64,000 nt of DNA from Bacteroidota bacterium (lineage in GTDB: Bacteria; Bacteroidota; Bacteroidia; Chitinophagales; Chitinophagaceae), in assembly GCA_013289175.1 (NCBI GenBank), contig JABDAN010000002.1, positions 54,682-118,681 of the forward strand. The letters run 5' to 3'. Of the stretch, positions 60,527-64,000 are shown one piece after another. Within the stretch, counting starts at the first letter, position 1; every line of letters begins with the position of its first letter. The translations under genes and the position numbers were made by a program. The notes below the pieces were generated by a model. The model was not told the DNA's origin, searched no databases, and was given only the letters and a program-made list of their open reading frames with translations.

Positions 60527-62680
60527 TTAGAGCAAATTTCTATATTTTTTTATCGTTTTGATGTCTTTTTCTGATGCAGGAAAAATACTTATTGCGGTAC
60601 CTCCGCCCTTAGCCAGATCGATTTTAAGCCTCGTATCATTGTCCACCACAAATTGTTCGATGATGTAGGATTCTGGATTGTCCTTCCAGTCTGCCTGTGG
60701 AGAATCCCGGTAGATCGTCGCCAGGTATTTGGTTCCTTTGTCCAGGAATGACAGGGATAGATCTGCTTTTCTGCTGTTTTCATCCGTAATGGCGCCGACA
60801 AACCATTTGGGAGACCCCTTTTCCTTGCGCGCAATATATATATAGTCACCGGGTTCGGCTCCCAGTATCCTGGTATCCTCCCAGTCCGTAGTCACATCCC
60901 TGATGAATTGAAACGCGTCTTTATGGGTCTCATAGTTCTCGGGCAAGTCGGCCACCATTTGCAAGGGACTGTATAAAGTCACATACAGGGCCAGTTGTTT
61001 ACAGAGGGTTGTATGCATTTGCCGATCGGGCACATTGACATTATATCCCTTCATCTTAAAAATGCCGGGGGTATAGTCCATGGGTCCGCCCATCAGACGG
61101 GTAAAAGGTAGGATGGTTTCATGTTCCGGGGGACTGCCAATGCTAAAGGCATTGTATTCGTTTCCACGGCCTGCCTCAGAGGCCATCCAGTTGGGCCAGG
61201 TTCGCTGAAGACCGGTGGGTCGAACTGGTTCATGGGAATCCAGCATGATCTGGTGTTCGGCGGCTTTTTGAGCCACCCGCAGGTAATGGTCGATCATCCA
61301 TTGCCCATCGTGGTGTTCTCCCCGGGGAATGATCCTTCCGACATAGCCCGTTTTTACAGACTTGTATCCGAACAGATTCATAAAACGGAATGCGGTGTCC
61401 ATTTGACGTTCGTAATCCGAGGCCGATCCGGAGGTTTCATTGTGCATGATCAGGCTCACGTTTTTTGATGCGGCATACCGGGTAATTTCCACGATATCAA
61501 AATCGGGGTAAGGTTTGGTGTAGTCAAATACTTTTTCCTTCCAGTTACCAAACCAGTCTTCCCAACCGGTATTCCATCCTTCCACCAGTACCCCTTGAAT
61601 ATTGTTGGCTGCTGCAAAATCGATGTATCGTTTGACATTGGCCGTATTGGCGCCGTGGTGACCATGGGGTATCAACTGACCATCCTTACCCAAACTATCG
61701 GGATAATCCGAATAGCTCCAACTGCTCTTCCCGGTTTGCATTTCCCACCAGACACCCGTAAATTTCATGGGTTTGATCCATGAGGTATTGCTGAGTTTGG
61801 AAGGCTCATTGAGATTCAGGATCAATTTGGAGGAAAGGATCTCTTCAGCCTTGTCACTGACGATGATGGTCCTCCAGGGTGTTTTGAACGGAGCGTGTAG
61901 ATAGGCCTTGTTTCCATAGGCATCCGGAACCAGACTCGCCGTAAGGGAATAATTTTTCTGGTTCACGTGCAGTTGCATGGCCGAATAATTTACCAGTGCG
62001 GCTTCATGAATATTAATATATAAGCCGTCAGGGGTTTTCATCATCAAGGGTGTTTGAACGGCAAAGGGATCAGGCGCTACCCGAACGGCGATGTCAGTTG
62101 AGGTTGCTACCAGTTTCCGGTTGTCAATTTCGCTGATCAGGGAAGTGGTATAGAGGTATTCATTGGTATCAAAATCTCCCGGGATCCAAAACGCCTTGTT
62201 GTTTCCTGTCAGGTTGAACTGAGTCAATTCGTCGGTTACTATAAAATACTTCAGTTTGGGCTGCAAGGGAAAATCATAACGGAATCCGACACCATCCTCG
62301 AAAACCCGGAAAACAATGTTCAGCAGATAACCGGGTGCCTTTTGGGACTGGAGATGAACGGTCAGCTCTTCGTAATGATTGCGGATGTCCTTGGTTTCTC
62401 CCCAGACCGTCTGCCAGGTTTGATCGAATGAATTTTTATCCGTCCCCAAGAGCTGAAAAGAAGTATAAAAAAGACTGTCGGTGTCCAGTGCAAACCCAAG
62501 TCTGGAGGGAGCTATGATGGTTTTATTTCCGTAAGCCACTTCATACAACGGACTACCGCTTTTGTCCAGGGTAAAGGTCAGTTTCACTTTCCCCAGTGAA
62601 CTAGAGAAACCCTGCTGGGCATGGGTATCGAGAAATAACAGAGAAATGCAGAGGGTAATAAGGGTCTTGTTCAATTTCAT
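60527..62680 (-). CDS. glycoside hydrolase family 97 enzyme (alpha-glucosidase, SusB-like)
   Basis: 717 residues, the family length, with signal peptide MKLNKTLITLCISLLFLDTHAQ. An N-terminal beta-supersandwich is followed by a (beta/alpha)8 barrel: GVLVEGWNTGWEDWFGNW near residue 363, LIMHNETSG near 412, IMLDSHEPVRPTG near 480 and MASEAGRGNEYNAF near 500, then a C-terminal beta domain. The Glu in HNETSG, together with SHEP and SEAGRGNE, resembles the Glu-based set of inverting GH97 enzymes rather than the Asp nucleophile of retaining ones; this assignment is inferred. Exported. Confidence 0.93.
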   Translation of the reverse strand: MKLNKTLITLCISLLFLDTHAQQGFSSSLGKVKLTFTLDKSGSPLYEVAYGNKTIIAPSRLGFALDTDSLFYTSFQLLGTDKNSFDQTWQTVWGETKDIRNHYEELTVHLQSQKAPGYLLNIVFRVFEDGVGFRYDFPLQPKLKYFIVTDELTQFNLTGNNKAFWIPGDFDTNEYLYTTSLISEIDNRKLVATSTDIAVRVAPDPFAVQTPLMMKTPDGLYINIHEAALVNYSAMQLHVNQKNYSLTASLVPDAYGNKAYLHAPFKTPWRTIIVSDKAEEILSSKLILNLNEPSKLSNTSWIKPMKFTGVWWEMQTGKSSWSYSDYPDSLGKDGQLIPHGHHGANTANVKRYIDFAAANNIQGVLVEGWNTGWEDWFGNWKEKVFDYTKPYPDFDIVEITRYAASKNVSLIMHNETSGSASDYERQMDTAFRFMNLFGYKSVKTGYVGRIIPRGEHHDGQWMIDHYLRVAQKAAEHQIMLDSHEPVRPTGLQRTWPNWMASEAGRGNEYNAFSIGSPPEHETILPFTRLMGGPMDYTPGIFKMKGYNVNVPDRQMHTTLCKQLALYVTLYSPLQMVADLPENYETHKDAFQFIRDVTTDWEDTRILGAEPGDYIYIARKEKGSPKWFVGAITDENSRKADLSLSFLDKGTKYLATIYRDSPQADWKDNPESYIIEQFVVDNDTRLKIDLAKGGGTAISIFPASEKDIKTIKKYRNLL

Positions 62681-63003
62681 ATGACTTTCAGGTGAGTATT
62701 AGAATTTAAGATACGGCTTTTACTATAATTCAACCCGCGATAATCCCTCCAATTCCATTTAGTGATTTGCCGCTGATCCCGATGAATCAAATTAAAAAGA
62801 AATGTTAATACGAAAAGTTTCTTAGTTGAAAGGTTTTTTTTTGGTTTCAATGGCAAATAAGCAACCATTTCGAAAGGATTTTTAAATATTTTTCAAACAC
62901 AATATTTTGTCGTTACCACTGATACCATACTGCTTGACTTAGTCTACTATTCAGGTATATATTTAATGGAGCATATCATTAACCACTCCAAAAACGATTA
63001 TGT
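62681..63003. other. 323-bp intergenic region between divergent genes
   Basis: AT-rich, gene-free. Several T-runs and a tatatattta stretch near 62957, but no clear TAnnTTTG promoter or hairpin. Confidence 0.4.
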
Positions 63004-63462
63004 ATGAAAACAAAACTAGTTGGCCTCTTCTGCCTGCTGCTATTGTCTACTCAAATGAAGGCAGCCACCAATAACGGTCCTTACACTGTCAATGAAAAAC
63101 TGATCAAAGCCTTCCAAGAAGCATTTCCGCTTGCCAATACGGTCGACTGGAAGGAGGCCGGCGACTCTTATTTCGTCCATTTCAAAGAAAACGAAGCGGT
63201 CTCTGAAATAGAATATGACCACGAAGGAAATTTTATCCAATCAGAAAGGTATTATTCTGATGTTGAATTGCTGCCCTTGCACCTGGCCTGGGACCTGAAC
63301 AAAAAATTCAAAGGGAAGACCGTTTTTGGGGTCACAGAAATAAACAACGACACGGAAACAACTTATTATGTGAAAATGCAGGATGACAAGGAATGGATAA
63401 CCGTTAGGGGTACTGCTTATGGCGTTGACCGGGTTACAGAAAAATTTGCCAAGCAGAAATAA
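63004..63462 (+). CDS. exported PepSY-like (BLIP-like) protein
   Basis: 152 residues, signal peptide MKTKLVGLFCLLLLSTQMKA. Two PepSY-like repeats: LIKAFQEAFPLANTVDWKEAGDSYFVHFKENEAVSEIEYDHEGNFI, and a second half LAWDLNKKFKGKTVFGVTEINNDTETTYYVKMQDDKEWITV. The family, common in Bacteroidota, is thought to bind or inhibit partners in the periplasm; the role is unknown. Confidence 0.8.
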   Translation: MKTKLVGLFCLLLLSTQMKAATNNGPYTVNEKLIKAFQEAFPLANTVDWKEAGDSYFVHFKENEAVSEIEYDHEGNFIQSERYYSDVELLPLHLAWDLNKKFKGKTVFGVTEINNDTETTYYVKMQDDKEWITVRGTAYGVDRVTEKFAKQK

Positions 63463-63494
63463 ACGTCTCATGTGATGATCTGTATCCAAAGAGT

Positions 63495-63537
63495 AAATAG
63501 CCGGGAGGCTATTTGCTTATTTGTAGGATCTCCCGGC
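63495..63537 (+). promoter_or_regulatory. mutually exclusive hairpins between two genes
   Basis: AAATAGCC (63495-63502)/GGCTATTT (63507-63514) forms one hairpin. GCCGGGAG (63500-63507) can instead pair perfectly with CTCCCGGC (63530-63537). The two cannot form together. The first could act as a terminator for the PepSY gene (weak T content), the second as a switch ahead of the next gene. Confidence 0.35.
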
Positions 63538-63605
63538 AGGGGTGGGGCATGTATTCGATATCGAAATGCTGAAATTGAATATCTTTCCGTCATAAACAGG
63601 TATTC

Positions 63606-64000
63606 ATGATGAGTATTGGCTTGATCCGCGAGACAAAGGTTCCGGCGGACAACCGGGTTGCATTAATTCCGTCTCAGTGCAAATGGTTGCAAAAGAATTT
63701 TCCGTCACTTAAAATATTTGCGCAGCCATCCAGCGATCGATGTTATACAAATAAGGAATATGAATTGGCGGGAGTGGAGCTAACGGAAGACCTCTCAGCC
63801 TGCGATTACCTCTTTGGTATCAAGGAAGTGTCTGCTGAAAAACTGATACCAGGTAAAAAATATCTTTTTTTTTCCCATACCAGAAAAATGCAGGCTTACA
63901 ACCGCGAACTGTTCTGGTCGATTCTGGAAAAGAAGATAACGCTGATCGACTATGAATGCATGGAGCATGAAGACGGTCAACGCATTTTGGGTTTTGGTTT
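63606..64000 (+). CDS. alanine dehydrogenase/PNT N-terminal family oxidoreductase, partial
   Basis: Starts at the ATG at 63606 (a second ATG follows at once) and runs off the window end; 131 codons visible, no stop. MMSIGLIRETKVPADNRVAL is the classic N-terminal segment of alanine dehydrogenase, transhydrogenase and lysine-ketoglutarate reductase/saccharopine dehydrogenase-like proteins, followed by ACDYLFGIKEVSAEKL and KYLFFSHTRKMQAYNRELF. The FFSHT(R)K segment favours the saccharopine/lysine-reductase-like branch over alanine dehydrogenase. The NAD-binding domain lies outside the window. Confidence 0.8.
   Translation, partial: MMSIGLIRETKVPADNRVALIPSQCKWLQKNFPSLKIFAQPSSDRCYTNKEYELAGVELTEDLSACDYLFGIKEVSAEKLIPGKKYLFFSHTRKMQAYNRELFWSILEKKITLIDYECMEHEDGQRILGFG

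Overview
The window looks like a chromosome segment of a Bacteroidota bacterium, most likely of the Chitinophagaceae/Sphingobacteriia type. The evidence is the repeated Bacteroidota-type -7 promoter element TAnnTTTG, the near absence of Shine-Dalgarno sites, GH97 and GH26 glycosidases, many Sec-exported proteins with signal peptides ending in xxAQ, and families common in that phylum (WbqC, NRDE/TANGO2, YHS-DoxX-YceI, NIPSNAP, PepSY-like). Species cannot be fixed from sequence reading alone.

Region 1 (1-37.6 kb) is ordinary core chromosome. It holds a truncated lactonase, a lipoprotein deacetylase, an RlmK-like methyltransferase, a Crp/Fnr regulator upstream of a YHS-DoxX-YceI-DinB-NRDE-ATP-grasp-LysE run, and two iron-sulfur oxidoreductase subunits about 5 kb apart. 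It continues with a PRPP-binding phosphoribosyltransferase, gyrA and a TPR protein. A surface-polysaccharide export block follows (acyltransferase, GT2, Wzt/Wzm-like ABC transporter), then small acidic proteins, a GH26 mannanase-NIPSNAP pair with a decayed gene behind it, an aldo/keto reductase, an Omp85-type barrel, a DEAD-box helicase with a structured leader, Tex, an SPFH protein and assorted enzymes.

Region 2 (37.65-56.17 kb) is a composite genomic island in the 3' end of a tRNA-Leu(CAA) gene. The tRNA 3' end is repeated exactly (17 bp) at 52984-53000 and imperfectly at 56127-56141. Each copy is followed at once by a Rho-independent terminator hairpin. Element 1 (37.7-53.0 kb) carries a tyrosine integrase, two HTH excisionase-like genes, a RepA-like ATPase, an iteron-like repeat cluster, a zinc-finger/TOPRIM primase-like gene, a DUF5681 small-terminase-like gene, a large terminase and a short tape-measure protein. 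It has no recognisable portal, capsid or lysis gene, so it looks like a phage satellite or a heavily reduced prophage. Its right end carries unknown membrane genes and a SIR2-type (NADase-like) defence gene broken by a frameshift. Element 2 (53.0-56.1 kb) has a left end like element 1, including an integrase arm-type site, but no integrase. It carries small exported proteins and a tandem duplication of an NTF2/SnoaL-like gene, each copy with its own att-like block.

Region 3 (56.2-64 kb) returns to chromosome: a secreted amidase, a lipoprotein, an outer-membrane barrel, a TonB-C-domain protein, a GH97 alpha-glucosidase-like enzyme, a PepSY-like protein and the start of an alanine-dehydrogenase/PNT-type oxidoreductase that runs off the window.
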